From: Acanthaster planci
Lineage: Eukaryota; Echinodermata; Asteroidea; Valvatida; Acanthasteridae
Direction of reading: 5' to 3'
Assembly: GCF_001949145.1 (NCBI RefSeq)
Contig: NW_019091406.1
Location: 1,735,515-1,799,514, forward strand
DNA: 64,000 nucleotides
Shown: positions 12,201 through 25,554 of the stretch, piece after piece
Position numbering within the stretch: the first letter of the stretch is position 1
Layout of the letters: each line of letters starts with the position of its first letter
Notes under the pieces: generated by a model
Databases searched by the model: none
What the model was told of the DNA's origin: nothing
What the model saw: the letters and a program-made list of their open reading frames with translations, nothing else
Translations under genes and position numbers: made by a program

Positions 12201-15200
12201 CTCCTTCCAGTGCGATTTCAAACAAAACAGTAACATCCTTTTATGACCAACTGGAGTAAGGTCTTGAGGTATTGAGCCTTAGGGAGCGATTTCGTTTAGG
12301 TTATAAAAAATACACACCGTAAACGTATTAATAAATTAGGTCCAAAAGTGTTGGCGTTAAGTTTGAAAAGCTCAAGGAAAATCAGATTAATCACCATCTA
12401 GAATCTCTTGTATCGAAACTTAATTTTGGCGATTTTGGTAATCAAGCATTTACGTTGCGAAATGTTCCTGCCAGTCATAGGCGACGTTGAAAACGTCTAT
12501 GGCTGTCATAATCGCCGACTTCCTCGACACTGTCAAAAATATTTTTGAAAAGTGATTTTTTTTTGCGTGTGACTGCCTCGGACTTGACAGGCCTGTCACT
12601 CACGGCGTTATCGCTGGCACGGCGGGGGCATTAAGTGAGATCTTAAGGCGAGGTTTGTCGCCCAAAATGGGAGAGGCGGGCTTCCAGCCAGCCGGGCAGA
12701 AAAGCCGGCCACAATGCCTACGTATTCAGGGCATGGCGGTGTAACAACACTCATTACGTCTCCATCGGTGCCGCTCGACAAAGAGGGAGATTTCAGATTC
12801 CCATAGCCGGTGAATTTGTTATTTTCCCCGTTGGTCCGTCGCTGGCACGAAGGTGGTTGAGTTTGTTCTTTTCTTTTTACCCTAGCCAAAGAAAGTTCAT
12901 TTTTACAGGTGGATCCCGGGTCCCGATCCCCCAGTGGGTTCCTTCAGCCGGAATTCCCCCTGGGTGTCGGGGGATATTGCCACGAACAAAAGGAATGAAT
13001 AATCAGTCACTTTTCGGCTACAGAATGCCCGAATGGCGGCGCACTCACATGTGTATTGAAGGCAGGTTTTTGAGCAATGATCCACACATGCACTTGTTTA
13101 AAGTTTATACCGCACGATACACGTCTTTTCAAGCCTGGTGGGTATGTTCGAACAGATCAATTGGCTAGCCACCTTAATAATTACAAGGGGCAAGAGAACT
13201 TAAATTTACCGATCAGACTCTGCCTGAAAAATTGAAATGTGAAGACTTTAAAACAATAATTCTCACTGTCTTGGACGAACACACGGGGGGTGTCGCCTTA
13301 TCTGCCAGGGCCGTGTCCAAATTCTCGGCTGCGACTAGAAATTACGTACGAGTCTATGTTGTTGTGGTCGCAGCCAGTTTCCATAGAGTCATATGCAATT
13401 ATAAGCCGCAGTCACGTGATTTGGACTTGGCCTGAGCTGAGCCAATTCACCCGAGATCCAAACACAAACTTTAATGCGGTTTAGTTGGTTATCTTTTCTC
13501 TCTGAGTGTCCTACGCACAACGGTACATTTAGGAGCTTGGTTACTTTTTATTTTTGGACATCGTCCCATGATTGGATGGAGTTTTTGCCGAGTTGCGGGG
13601 GTTTCTTCGAGGACGAAGCGGAGTAAACGCCCAAATTCACTTATTTTCATGCCGATTTAAGCGCTCCATTGTTACGTAAATGTAGGTGATTAAAAAACTC
13701 TTGTCTGGCAAGTAATTTTGGTTGTTGGTTGTAACGCATGGTGCAAACAGAAAGCACTATTGACTCTGATATTGGTTTCCAAGGTTTTATTTATGGGATA
13801 TCGAAATGATAAGTGTCTGCAAATCGAGGTCAGAATCGTTATCCCGAGCGGTGAACAAACTAACATACTCCGGCATGCACTTTGCCAAATCCCGTCCAAG
13901 GGCGTTTCTCCTGGCATTTCGGATTGTAAGCTAATCAGGCTGTAACAATGTTGCCGAGAATCAAGTCATTTGGTTACAGGAACAACGCAAAGTGCATCAG
14001 AAAAGACCGCAAGAATTGAAGCCAGAGGCCGTTTAAGGCTTTACAAGTCGTTCCAGAATTATAGAGAGTCGAAAAAGTATTTCATCGTTCTCTGACAGAC
14101 TCTAAAATTAACAGGTCGACTGGTTTTAATTATTATACAGTCTTATGGTAGGCGCTTAAAGTGTCCATATTTCTCATTTTACGAAACGGAAAAATATCAT
14201 AAAATATCGGAATCATGACGTTTTAGACCTTCATGGCTGTTTCTGGATACCGACCCCAAAGTATACATCGATAATAAAAGCAATAAGAATCGATTTTGAA
14301 TCCAAATGATAAGTCGAGATCATATTTATTGATAGACAGACCGAAACAACGGTTACCCCTGTGAGATATACTTGTATTACTATCGTCCACGTGCTTAATC
14401 TGGATTAAAATGGTTCTTCAGTTTTACTTATAATTATTGACGTATCTGCCGGTACATGTCATATTTTTGCAGCCTTCCATTATACTCTGTCATTCAACTA
14501 GATAAGTAAACTGGAGTTGACGGTGGGTTGACACCCAACTTGGGTGTTTTAAGTCCGCTTGCGCCGGTTTACCGTTGAAGAAAAACATTAGCATTCCGCT
14601 GAAACTTACAAGGAAAGAAAGATTCAGGCCGTACAGGTGTCAATCAGATGTCGATATATGAACTGCCCTCGGGCATGTCTAGTTGAAAAATTGAGATCCG
14701 AGTTGACTGTGGTGACGTGCATGGACTTATCTGGATTGCTCAAATGACAGCGTGGTTTGATAGATTTCATGAAAAGTCCGAGACGGATTCGGCAAACCCA
14801 CTCTGTATACACTCATGAGGTGACAAATCCCACATTTTTTGGTTGGAATGACAGCTCGCCTGTTCCCACGTCAAAGTTGACAGAGAGTGTTTGGAAAGGA
14901 GCGGTAGAGAGCCCCGTCTTGGGCCTGGGCAAACACGCACCGCGCTGGCTCTTCGGATTAAGAACTTGTCCGTCACGGCAGTCAATCGTTTCCTGAATGG
15001 AACCGGAGCAAATCTAAAATAAAAACAAGCAAACAGAAAGCTGGAATAATAGTGCTGGGTTTTGTAGCGAGGATCGATGCCTTTACATGCCTCGGCCAAA
15101 CACAAAAATGGATGTGATTACGAAAGTGGGTGCGTGTGTGTGTGTTGAACAAGACCCATGAGCTCAAATATTTAATTTTTAATTAAGTGGTATTTTTGCC

Positions 15201-18200
15201 GCTACATTTTTCGCCCTACATACTTCAGAAAAGCGACCGATTATTCCAGTACATCTTCTGATTATTCACCTAAGACTCATTATCATTATTGTGGAAAAAA
15301 TAAGCAATAAGTCTAATCTGGAATATAAAACATCTGCATACCATTTGCAAAGAAACAAATTCAGCCCCCTTCAAAAGTTTGGAAGCGCTTTTACACACTT
15401 TCCTTGCTACAGTCTACCGATTTCATTCGCATTAAACAGAGACAACTGTTTTGACCTGGAAAAGTAATTCATAAAAGGAACACGATACTACAGCTCCAAA
15501 ATGTATAAAGGCGGTCCCCGCTCGTAGGAGCTGAGGGTAAACATTAGAGCATCATTGTGGAATGTCTGACTGTATTGTCGAACTTTTTAGCGTGCAAGAG
15601 GGGAACTGGTTGCCTGAAGAATGGCGCGGAGGTCGGTCGCCTCGATCCTTCACCCCGCTCCATCACACCTGAAGGCCGGATCTGTATTATCCTCCCGCCC
15701 GACACTCTCTTTTTTTTACTCCAGAAACACAAAAACTAAGTATCCTGGACTATACAGTCTAATAATGCCCCCGCCGCTTTCGACTTTGCTGTAGATCCTC
15801 GTCTACGGTTTCTATTTGAAGTTGGCCGGTTTTACCGTCTTCGGTAACCAAGGCAGCGCCGTGCACTTTGTGGCATCTGAACGCGAGGCCACTGAACTAG
15901 ATCGTGGATGGAATATTCCACACAAAAAAAGCACTATACAGAATTGGGACCCATTTTCGAAGAAATAAACGCACATATTTTGCCAAACATAGGTGTGTTT
16001 TTGTAAATTAGGGGGGGGGTCGTTTTTGGGCCTGTGTCTCGTATGTGTGAGAGGGTTAGCCTTATGTTGTCAACGCAATACCGATTTATGTACATGTATT
16101 TCTTCACGTCTATGGGACATCTAAAACACTGGCTTCGTTTCCATCTTGGGCTTCGCCCGATTTTTTACTCCTTGGTTGGGGGAGTCTATCTCATTATAAG
16201 CGATTTCAAACTGTATCACCGATGGGAATATTTTGTTAAAAGCTGGGGAACCCAACAATTAATTCATTGTACAAAGTGTTGCAGTTTCACACAGCCTTAA
16301 TGCAAGGACACTGTTTGTAAATCACCAAATCAAATATCTTTAGCGAGCAGGGACAAGTCGACCGATGGAGAGATAATTTCCACGATTAAGACTTAATCTG
16401 CTCGTCTTCACACCCGGACAAAGCTAGCCGCGCTTTCATTCCATAACTCAAAGTTCGCTGGATTATTTGCCCTGCGATATAAACACTGACAATGGGTTTA
16501 TGTGATAAGAATCACTCGTGCTTGCGAAACAGTCGATTGTTTTTTTCCGGCAGTGCATGCGGGGAACTTTCTCAGAAGGTGTGGCCAATTTTTCCAGTGT
16601 TTTCAGAGTTCACTGTAGGGTTAGTTGGGTGATCGGCAAATTTTCACGGCTTTCACAGTTTCGAGAAGGCAAACAGGAGAGAACGACGCGTCGGAGCCGT
16701 GTTCTTTGCTCAGGTCCTCCGCAGACCTCGGCTCTTCTCGCTTGCTGGCTTTAATCTATCACAACTTTCACACTTTGGCGGTGACCACTCTCACCCCCTT
16801 CTTTGTCGGTAACACGCCGTTTAATGAAAGGTTGTCTTCAGACATCGTGCTTAATCCCAGACGCCATACCGTCCGATTGTTTGTCCGGCGATCACTGCAT
16901 GGAAATAAATATTGTTCATCTCGCCCACTTCAGGTTATGGACGCCTTCTTTAGAAAATAGAGTTTCCGCTGAATTGTTGGCAATAGTTAATGAACATCCA
17001 GCACTAAGATCCCACTTGAACACGCCAAGCAATGTTATTAAACATCAGTTAACAAAAAGTATGCATCCTTTACGAAAGTTAAGGGGTGTTATTTTGAACC
17101 GAGGGAAAACCACGTTGCCTTTTAAAACACCTCTAGGTATAACGACTCTCCAAGTGTCGGCACTCCAGCTCCCTCTATACAAAGTAAATTACTCATCATA
17201 ATTGTCAAGATCTCTCCAAATGCATCTGGGGAAATTGCCCAAATTAATATTTGCACCAGTACTTTAAATAAACGCTGCTTGGTTGAAGCGATAGTTTAAT
17301 ACTATTCTTTCGGTCTAGCACCATAAGTCTGTGTCATTATACAGTGTCTTAATTTTCTACCCTTGTGGCCTTATCCCCCGGAGACATTAAAATAACATTT
17401 CCGCTTGTGTACTCGGCGTCCTAATTTGTATTTGTCCGGCCACAAATCCCAGGGTCCATTGTCAAGGCTCCCTTTGTTGCATTTCCCCCCAGTCCAATGT
17501 TGTCCGTTTCGGCAACGGAGGTCTTTTCACCCCCTTAACCGCGTCCGTCCCCTCAAAGTGCCGCGGTGTGTACCGATATACACCCTCGCGCAGATCCGGC
17601 CCCCGGCCCACCAGCATGGGAGGGAGTGCTTAACTTTTGTCTGGGTTCCTTCACCTTTCCTCCCTTCCACCTTTGTGCATTTCACATTTCTGGGGGGAGG
17701 GATTTTGCTCCAAATTTGCTAACATGTCAACAGTTGTTACCTTTAAAGCAGATTAGCACAGAGCTCGTTATACTTTTTTTCACCAATTAAGTCGCAGTTT
17801 TTAAGTGCACCAGAAAGTTTGGGACACTAACACCTGTTTGTCCATGGAACCATTTTTCTTTTCCAATTTCAACTAGAGACGGATGTATAAAGCCCATGTT
17901 AAACAAAGTTATCTCCAGACAGCCTCTGATGTGCTTGCGTTGCGACACAGGAGCGTTTTTCTAAGCCAAACAGTCGAGGAACCCGAGAAGTTCGAGGCTT
18001 TGAGGGAGATCAGCGAAAGGGTTTCCCTGTTTTATGGCCATCTTGTCTCCTGTTCACTGCGCCTCGACTGTTTAGACTACAACCACACGAGGCTGGGGAA
18101 AGATCGAGAAAAACCACAACCACTTATTTTTAAAAATTGAAAAATTCCTATACCAAAAATTACATAAACTTGACTGAAGTTTATTGTAAGAGACTATCTT

Positions 18201-18550
18201 GTTATCATACGTTGAAGAAAAAACGTCGTTTGCGGTTATTGCACGCAGTTGCCCCTGGCGAAGTACTTTTTATGTTGTTGGAGTGGAGAAAAAGAGGCCA
18301 ATTCAAACTAGACGGGGGGATTTGTTCCAAAAGCGAGGAACAATTCCAGGCCATGCACAGTTCCGTCCTGGATTTCACGGGCCGCTCAACACGTCAACAC
18401 AACTGGGGGAAGTGATTGGCATTTCCCGCCGCTGTTACTCCCGAAGGCAACTCGTACTATGAGTGAAAAGAAACTTTCCCTCAAAAGGTGGGGAAATAAG
18501 GGGTGGACTTGTTCGCTTTAATTTGACTGTACTCGAGGCGAGATGGCAGT

Positions 18551-18590
18551 GGGGTGGGTTGGGGTGTGTGTGTGTGTGGGGGGGGTCCTG
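18551..18590. repeat. G-rich GGGTGGGTTGGGG plus GT dinucleotide run
   Basis: Several runs of three or more G are separated by short loops and followed by a GT run and eight G. The + strand could form a G-quadruplex. It lies within hedgehog intron 1, and nothing shows that it is used. Confidence 0.5.
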
Positions 18591-20283
18591 TCAGTGGCTA
18601 CTTATAAACCCACGGCCCTGAAGGTATTAGATTCATTCCAACTGACGCTCGTCAAAAAAAAATGACAATTTTGAACAATAACGGAAATGTCCAACGTTTT
18701 GGCAAACGGAATGATCCGAAGAAGCGTCGTTATTGTCATGGGTGGGGGTATGAACTTTTCCCAAAATGACTGACCAAATTCTCTCATTCGCGAAAGGGAA
18801 AAACTGGCAACATGTCTCCAGGGGGTGAAAAAATTCCCTGCCCCCTTCCCCTCTGGATATGCCGGTTATTTCATGTCGGAGACAATTTCTCCAAAGGTCG
18901 GGGCTTACAACTTCAAATGTTGTTTTCAACACGACAGGTAATTTACAAGTAATCACATGGTACCAGTTGAGAGTTTCGAAACGCTGACCAAGCATTTCAA
19001 GTTATTCGTATGAGGCATTAATACCTTTAGCTTCAGGGCTGCTTTTATATATATATATAAATATTTTATTTCATTGTGGTTACAAAGGAGTGGGAGTTGG
19101 TGCTGGCAACCGAACCAAAACAAAACAAACACAAAACAGGGAGCTGAAAAGGTTCAACAAAGCCACTCGTGCAAGACACCAACTGCCAATACAATCCAAT
19201 AATGAGTTTGGACCTTAATTGACATTGTCACCTTCTGCACAACACGATTTGATTTATTCGATTCGGTTAGGTGACAAAACACACTGCTCCCTAACAGGGC
19301 CGAGTGTTATGATCGTCCGTGCACGCGTCAGACATTTAAAAAAAACTTTTATCGCCTTCACAACCAAACTTGAACAACTTGTGGATCGGATTCGGTGCGC
19401 CAAACTGGATTAGATAATGACCACAAAAAGACAATCTGCTATCGTGGTAAACGTCAATATGCTGAAAACGATCGAGCATGATTGTATGCGGGTACCAATG
19501 ATTTTTGCTTTGGACCTGCACAATACAAGTAGGCCTACTCCATCCTTCAAACTAATTTATTTTCTTACGTTGTCAGTGCCGGCAGACAACATTACGATCA
19601 TCTTTTTTTAATCAAACCTAGAAACCAGGACACAGTCACAAAAGTTAAAAGCCGTAAACAAGTCGATTCCCTTTAAATGACGGTCGAAATTAAAAGCCCG
19701 GACTGTTGAAAACAAAATGGCGGGTACAAAGGTCCTCACCACCTGCCCCCGCCACCCTTGAGAATAGCCTAGAGACAGACTGTCATGGGAGCCGTGGGAC
19801 CCCAGCGGTAAAGACAAGAGACTCGACTTGGGGTTCACTCACGGTCATCTTGGACTTGGAGTACAAAAGGGTCTCAGCCTATTATAGACTCGTGCATAAA
19901 GGACATACATAAAGGGCCGAAATTTTGCCATCGAAGTGACCGCAGTCCTGAGAGTGACGACTCGTAATGCTTCTCTGCATGTATGGGAACTTGATTGTTG
20001 CCCGTGTTACCGTATACGTTCTTCGGTTTGGAGCCCGCGCGGAAGCTTAAGCAGGCGGAGATTATATCCGCTAGGCACACTCCACGAGCGGCGATTGCCC
20101 CCACTTCAGACCAAGCTCCACATTCTCAAGAGGGCCTGTCCGTTGATTTCCGCAACTGCTGCAGAAATCTGGACACCTGATGCAATCCCACTGAAAACCA
20201 GCAGAGCGAATCCTTTGAAAAGAGTTTTATTGGTGAAACGAATGAACACCTGGACCACAACAGGCCACGGTCAGGCAATTCAA

Positions 20284-20306
20284 GCTACGTCATGCAGTGA
20301 CGTAGC
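20284..20306. repeat. 23-bp palindrome with paired TGACGTAG half sites
   Basis: GCTACGTCA and TGACGTAGC form perfect inverted arms around a 5-base spacer, 530 bases before hedgehog exon 2. The half sites resemble ATF/CREB-type sites (TGACGTA). A binding function is a guess. Confidence 0.55.
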
Positions 20307-20839
20307 AAGATACAAGAATTTTTTTTCATGATAGACTGGGGTCCAGTCCTGAAAGAAGGACACCTTGTCACCGCCTTCACAATGCACTGAATATAAACTG
20401 GCTCAAGTCTTAGCAGATATGATGCATAACACTTACTGATAGTAAAAATGAAACCCTAAACCCCATGCCTCAAACATGTGGGAAAGAAAATGGTGAAATT
20501 CAAGTTACCGTATAACTCGGCACAAGAAGAAGGCAATGGTCAATGCTTACACTGTTACTTTCACAGACCAATTGCATTACGGCAGTGTCACGTTAGGTGT
20601 CAGAGAGTTACTTCGTATTTCCACCATCCAATTGGGTACCAGTTTCTCTTTTAAGTAGCAAAATGACACTTCAGCTTTTAACCTGCTCAGAGAAACAAAT
20701 ACAACAATCGAATGGTCCGAGTCCGCGTGTATGGTTCAGAGAGTGTTAGGCCGCATGAGCAAAACGCCAGCGCCATAAGTGCCAAAAAAAACCGGTCTAA
20801 CTCAACGTTTCCATCTGCTTCTCTGGTTTGATTCAATAG

Positions 20840-21101
20840 AGATGTAAGGACAAGCTGAACTCCCTGGCCATCTCCGTCATGAACCAGTGGCCTGGTATCC
20901 TGCTCCGCGTGACGGAGGCGTGGGACGAGGACGGACACCACGACGAAAACTCCCTCCATTACGAGGGCCGGGCCGTGGACATCACGACGAGCGATAAGGA
21001 CCGGTCCAAGTACGGCATGCTAGCCCGCTTGGCTGTGGAGGCCGGGTTCGACTGGGTCTCCTTCGAGTCCAAAACCTGGGTCCACTGCTCCGTCAAGGCA
21101 G
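20840..21101 (+). CDS. hh: Hedgehog exon 2: core of the signalling domain
   Basis: The exon begins AGATGTAAGGAC (RCKDKLN) after CAATAG and ends in phase 1 before GTAGGT. Its 262 nt equal the usual length of this exon in hedgehog genes. It encodes residues 102-188 plus the first base of codon 189. The calcium residues E127, D130 and D132 ([10 protein letters not shown]) and the zinc residues H141, D148 and H183, with E177, are all present at the numbering used for mouse Shh. The second half is nearly identical to other hedgehogs ([29 protein letters not shown]). The normally conserved H181 is W (ESKTWVHCS instead of ESKAHIHCS). Gly128 of the usual TEGWDEDG is Ala. Confidence 0.98.
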
Positions 21102-22921
21102 GTAGGTCCTTCCGCGGCCGCGGGTCGAAATTGGATCTTCTTATACGGCCGGTCTATCTTTCAGATGCGATGCTTTTGTCGCAAACCTTAGTTTCAAAAT
21201 GCTTCGAAGCTCTGGCTTCATTCTTTCGAGCCCCTTGTCGTTCAAGGCCTAGTCCATCATGTATCGAGGCCCATTAATTTGAAACTAGTGGTTGGTCTCT
21301 GGCATGAACTCATTTTGGCTAAAACGCAAGTTGTCACTGATGCTGACGCTCGAGTCGAAATACCGGTGAAACGTGCTGACTTATCCGACAAAATTACATT
21401 TTTATCAATGCGCATGCGTTTAAAATGCAGACAGATAAACCGAGCACTACACAAAATGACGATACACCAAGTACCGATCTAGCCAATAGACTGGCATTAA
21501 TCGGGGCCATGTTCAGAATGCTGTGATTTTTGTTCTACTGGGAATTTCAGCATTAACACCTGGAAAATAGCCACACAATCTTGCCTAACAAAATAAAGGA
21601 TTAACGATCAATTTTGCTTAGGTTGTTCTCACTACCAACGCTGTCAATTTGGAAAATCTGAAGAGATGTATAGGACCAATATATCAGAAAATTCAAAGGC
21701 TGTGATGAACGATTTCTTTTTACCGAACTTAGCTTGAACTGTGTTTTCCATAATCGTAGACGGGTGCTCTCTTTGAGTTTGATTTGGCCCTTTCGGCAAC
21801 AGATTATCCTTTCATTCAGGTTTATACTCTTCACTGAAAAACTGCCTGGGTTAAATTTTAATCCAAGGAAGGGTCAAAACTGCAACTACCCAAATACGGG
21901 CTGTGTTAACCTAACTTTGGGTTGAGAATTACTTTCTGTTTCAGTTTTCACCCAGAAAATGAGTGGATATTAACCATTGTTTGGTTAAACAACCCATAAA
22001 TTAATCACCAAAATTGGGTTGAAACAACTTAAACTATTGGGTAGTTGCAGTTTCACCCTCGCTTGGGTTAAAATTCAACCCAGGCAATTTTTCAAATTTG
22101 AAGAATAGTATTTTAGATCCGCATACCGGATCATTCCGGGGCATTCCGCCGAAATATGACAAGGAAATTTTTTGTGCATTGAAAAATGCCAACAATGTTT
22201 GCATTTCTGGTTCTATTTATGCCATTGTCAAGTTAATGGTGTTATTTGCGTCTGTCGGCTGGTCGCGATGGCATCAAAAGAGACGACAAACCGACTTCAA
22301 CTTTACTTTGGCTCGATTTACCCCCGCCATTGGGCCACGGTATGATAAATTCCGGCCCACCACAAGATAGGGGTGCCACAAGTTCCTTTCGGAAGCACAA
22401 ATGAGTTGAGTTTAACCCAGTTTGTCCAGAGACGTAATTGTGCGTCAGTGTTTGCCCAGCGAGATATAGGAAAGACCAACAAAAGGGTCGCTTATCGCGG
22501 CGAACAAAGGAAGATGTCGAATGCGAAAACTATGAGGTCAAAGGTTGAAGTTTATGTTGTCTTTCTCGACGAACTCTGCTGCAAAGTAAACGGGGGTTGT
22601 TTGCATCGTATACGGTTGTCAATCTGATTGTTACGGTCGCATGTTCGGCAGTTTATGATCACAATACTCCTCAAGTAGAATCTGTACAGAAACCAAAACA
22701 GAAAGAGCTGCCATATTTACCTAAGGCGCCTTAAAGAGGCCGAATGCCAAGTCGGGTCGACGTTTTCAATCAGGACCAACTTTGAGCCAAGCCTGCAAAC
22801 GAATTACACCGAATAAAGGATTCCCCAAATTTCTGATCAGCAACACTTTTTATAAAAAGTATTGTGAAACCAGTTTTTATTTCTGACGTAAGAATAACGA
22901 AGATATTGTTCTTTCCCCTAG
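21102..22921 (+). other. Hedgehog intron 2 (1.8 kb)
   Basis: The intron has GTAGGT at its start and CCCTAG at its end. It contains a foldback element at 21835-22094 and otherwise nothing I recognise. Confidence 0.9.
21835..22094. mobile_element. Foldback (MITE-like) element, about 260 bp
   Basis: The left end TGAAAAACTGCCTGGGTTAA and the right end are inverted copies. The arms run about 55-60 bases and end inward at CTGCAACTACCCA and its complement TGGGTAGTTGCAG. The centre carries more GGGTT/AACCC units. There is no coding potential. It looks like a non-autonomous DNA transposon sitting in hedgehog intron 2. Confidence 0.82.
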
Positions 22922-23604
22922 ATTCTTCGGAAGCTGCGAGGTCTGGTGGTTGCTTCCCGGCTGATTCCGTGGTCACTCTGCAAAATGGCGAAACAAGGAC
23001 AATGGCCGACCTTCAGATCGGCGACAAGGTCAAGGTGGTGGACAAATCCAGTGGACTGGTGACCTTCAGTGACGTCATCACATTCATGGATCGCAACCCT
23101 ACCAAGGACACACTGTACCGCATCATTATGACTGACCGCCCCGGCTACACGGTGACACTGACCCCGCAACACGTGCTCTACGTGTCGGACACGAACTCTA
23201 CCTTCACCGAAAGCAGAGCCGTGTTCGCCAGCGACGTCCAAACCGGTCAGTACCTGTACACCACAGTGCACGACCACGACAGAGAAGGAAGACTCCGGCC
23301 GGTCAAGGTGACCGGTGTGTCCACGGTCTGGAAACCTGGGGCGGTGGCTCCCCTCACATACCAAGGCACGTTGATCGTGGACGGCGTGGCGGCGTCAAAC
23401 TACGCCGTGTTGGACGTTGACTGGGTGTCCCACGGTGTCTTTGCGCCGCTGCGGTGGTGGTACAGCATCAGGCAGTATCTCGGGACACCAGTGCAGAAAG
23501 GACTGCCCACCAACGATCAAATCCATTGGTACCCTGCTTTTATGTACACAATCACAAAGCCAATCTTTGGTAGCTGGTATCACCCCGATGCTCTAGATGT
23601 GTAG
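22922..23604 (+). CDS. hh: Hedgehog exon 3: autoprocessing (Hint) domain
   Basis: This last exon completes codon 189 and encodes residues 190-415 and a TAG stop. Autocleavage is expected between Gly198 and Cys199 (RSGGCF), the same numbers as in Shh, and cholesterol is joined to Gly198. The catalytic set is present: C199, D245 (FMDRN, like Drosophila D303), T269 and H272 (TPQH, like T326 and H329). The late Hint motif reads VAASNYAV, so the near-universal Cys of SCYAV is Asn348. The tail IHWYPAFMY matches the family's IHWY ending, and the length is normal, so this does not look like a decaying copy. The whole precursor is 415 aa (303 + 262 + 683 nt). Confidence 0.97.
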
Positions 23605-25548
23605 CCATGGTGTTGGAGCCGCAATGGCGCTTCCTGATTGATAGAAACTTCCAGCATTTGAAACTAATCGTATGTATTTCGTGATAAACGCACCTTCTGT
23701 GGTTCTACACGGAGAACACCACTCCAAGTCTATTCACCAAGGATACAGCAACATTTTTTGTAAAAATTAAGTGGCAAGCGTTGATCGCACGTATTAATAC
23801 GTCACTGTAATGTGTAATGCGATGCAAATGAATTTCATGTGATACTGGTTTTTAAACATGTGGTTGTAATTAGCGCGTCACATTTTCAAACGGCGAATTC
23901 TCATAGAAGCTGCATGGGTGTATGCTTAGACACAACGCAATCGACGCAAACTTGTCGATTAAGTCTTCGGGTGAAAGAGCCAGTTTCTCTTTCAGTGGTA
24001 CCTGGTTGTGTTTCCATGCAGGTGTGCATTATATTTAAGTTGGGGATGGGCTGGGGCTTTCAGCTGTGTGAGCCCAAACCAGGTAGCAAATTAACCCAGG
24101 AAGGCCGCTGTTTCATATTCTCTATGGAGAGGGCCACCCCAGACCTCATTTATCCAATGACCAATCTTTCTGAAACTTGACAGGCACATAAAAGACATAT
24201 ACCTGCATCTGCGGGTTTCTATTCAATCGCATATGAAATTTTAGGTTTTTTTATGGCTATAGTTCATGTCCTTGCGCAGCCGGGCCCGCTTGGCGTGTGC
24301 CTGACTGAGCACATGCAAAACTTTTGAAAACTTAATATTTTGGCCGGAAAAAGGACATTTCCGGAGAACTCTATGTCCGATTTTCATCAGTAATGGTTAG
24401 AAATGGTTAAACTTCCACCATAAGTAGGAAAAGTCCTGAAAGTTCGCCACGATAAACATACATTGCGATAACGTCGGAAAAGTAAAGGGCAGATTCCACC
24501 CGGCTCTTTTTAGGGTTCAATTGGCTATTTTTAAGATCAGCCCTCTTCCCCTGCTTCTCAAACCTCGCACCCCTACTGCACCTGCATAATATAACTCGCG
24601 TTGTCGTTCTTACGGTTAATTAACTCAGCGGAAACGACGTTGTGATGGAGCACTTGCGAAGTTAGTTATACCAAGACTCCATTTTTCTTTCAAAACGATA
24701 TTTTTAAGGGCAATGCATCTTTCCTATATTGTGGTTAGCTCAAAGAAAATTCCAGACTTTAGCTAGAATTCTATGCTTTCCAGTTGACGAGAGCTCACGA
24801 TGCTTTAGCAAACGGTGCCAAATTATTTAAATTTTAATTATTCATGGTCAGTGGCTGATATAGCTGACATATATTATATTTAATCTGGTCTTTCCCCTTC
24901 AGCAAAAGCCACGGGACTGCTTTTGAATTTTGTTTAATTTTGCTACTTTTAAAAAAAATGCCTCTACCTCAATAATGGCGGTGAAGTTTCCATTTAGACT
25001 GTAACTGCGTGTAACAATCCACGATCTGATGTTCCGTTACAGTGAACGGAACGCCCTCCCTTATTTATCCCGACAAAACCAGAGTAAGCTGTACAGCGGT
25101 GTCGTTTTAGGAATACCTCTCGATTTCACATTTAGCATTCATGTATTTATGTATTCCCTTTCTAGAGCAATATGGCCATGTTACAACTCATAAAGGAAAA
25201 GGTATTAAGTTCTACTTGGACACTGACAAAAATGTGTGTTGTGTGTAAATGTTTCGGTCATTTGTGCATAAAATACAACTATGCATTTAAATCTAATTCC
25301 TATTGATACCTAACTTGCAAAAAAGGAACATGTACCGTGTGTCATCTCATTTGCATTCGTAAAAGTTGTTTACTTTATATTAGGCCGCATTAGCAAATAG
25401 TAGATTTCACTTTTCTCGACGAACGATCCAATTTAATTTGTAAATCTGTGTTGTATAAAGTCAAACTTTAATGCTTCAATATGCAAAACTGTACAAATTT
25501 AGATGTCAAAATTATATATATTTGTTTTCAGCTGTTTTGTGTTAATAT

Positions 25549-25554
25549 AATAAA
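25549..25554 (+). terminator. Candidate polyadenylation signal of hedgehog (AATAAA)
   Basis: This is the first canonical AATAAA that I see downstream of the hedgehog stop, in very AT-rich DNA. It would give a 3' UTR of about 1.95 kb. It is assigned by position only. Confidence 0.35.

Larger units (their letters stand above)
7742..20839 (+). other. Hedgehog intron 1 (13.1 kb)
   Basis: The intron starts GTGAGT and ends CAATAG. No second gene is recognised in it on either strand. It contains a 104-bp tandem duplication (9031-9241), a G-rich stretch near 18551-18590, a TA dinucleotide run near 19050, and a 23-bp palindrome at 20284-20306. Large first introns of hedgehog genes often hold enhancers. 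That is family knowledge, and I see no defined enhancer here. Confidence 0.85.
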
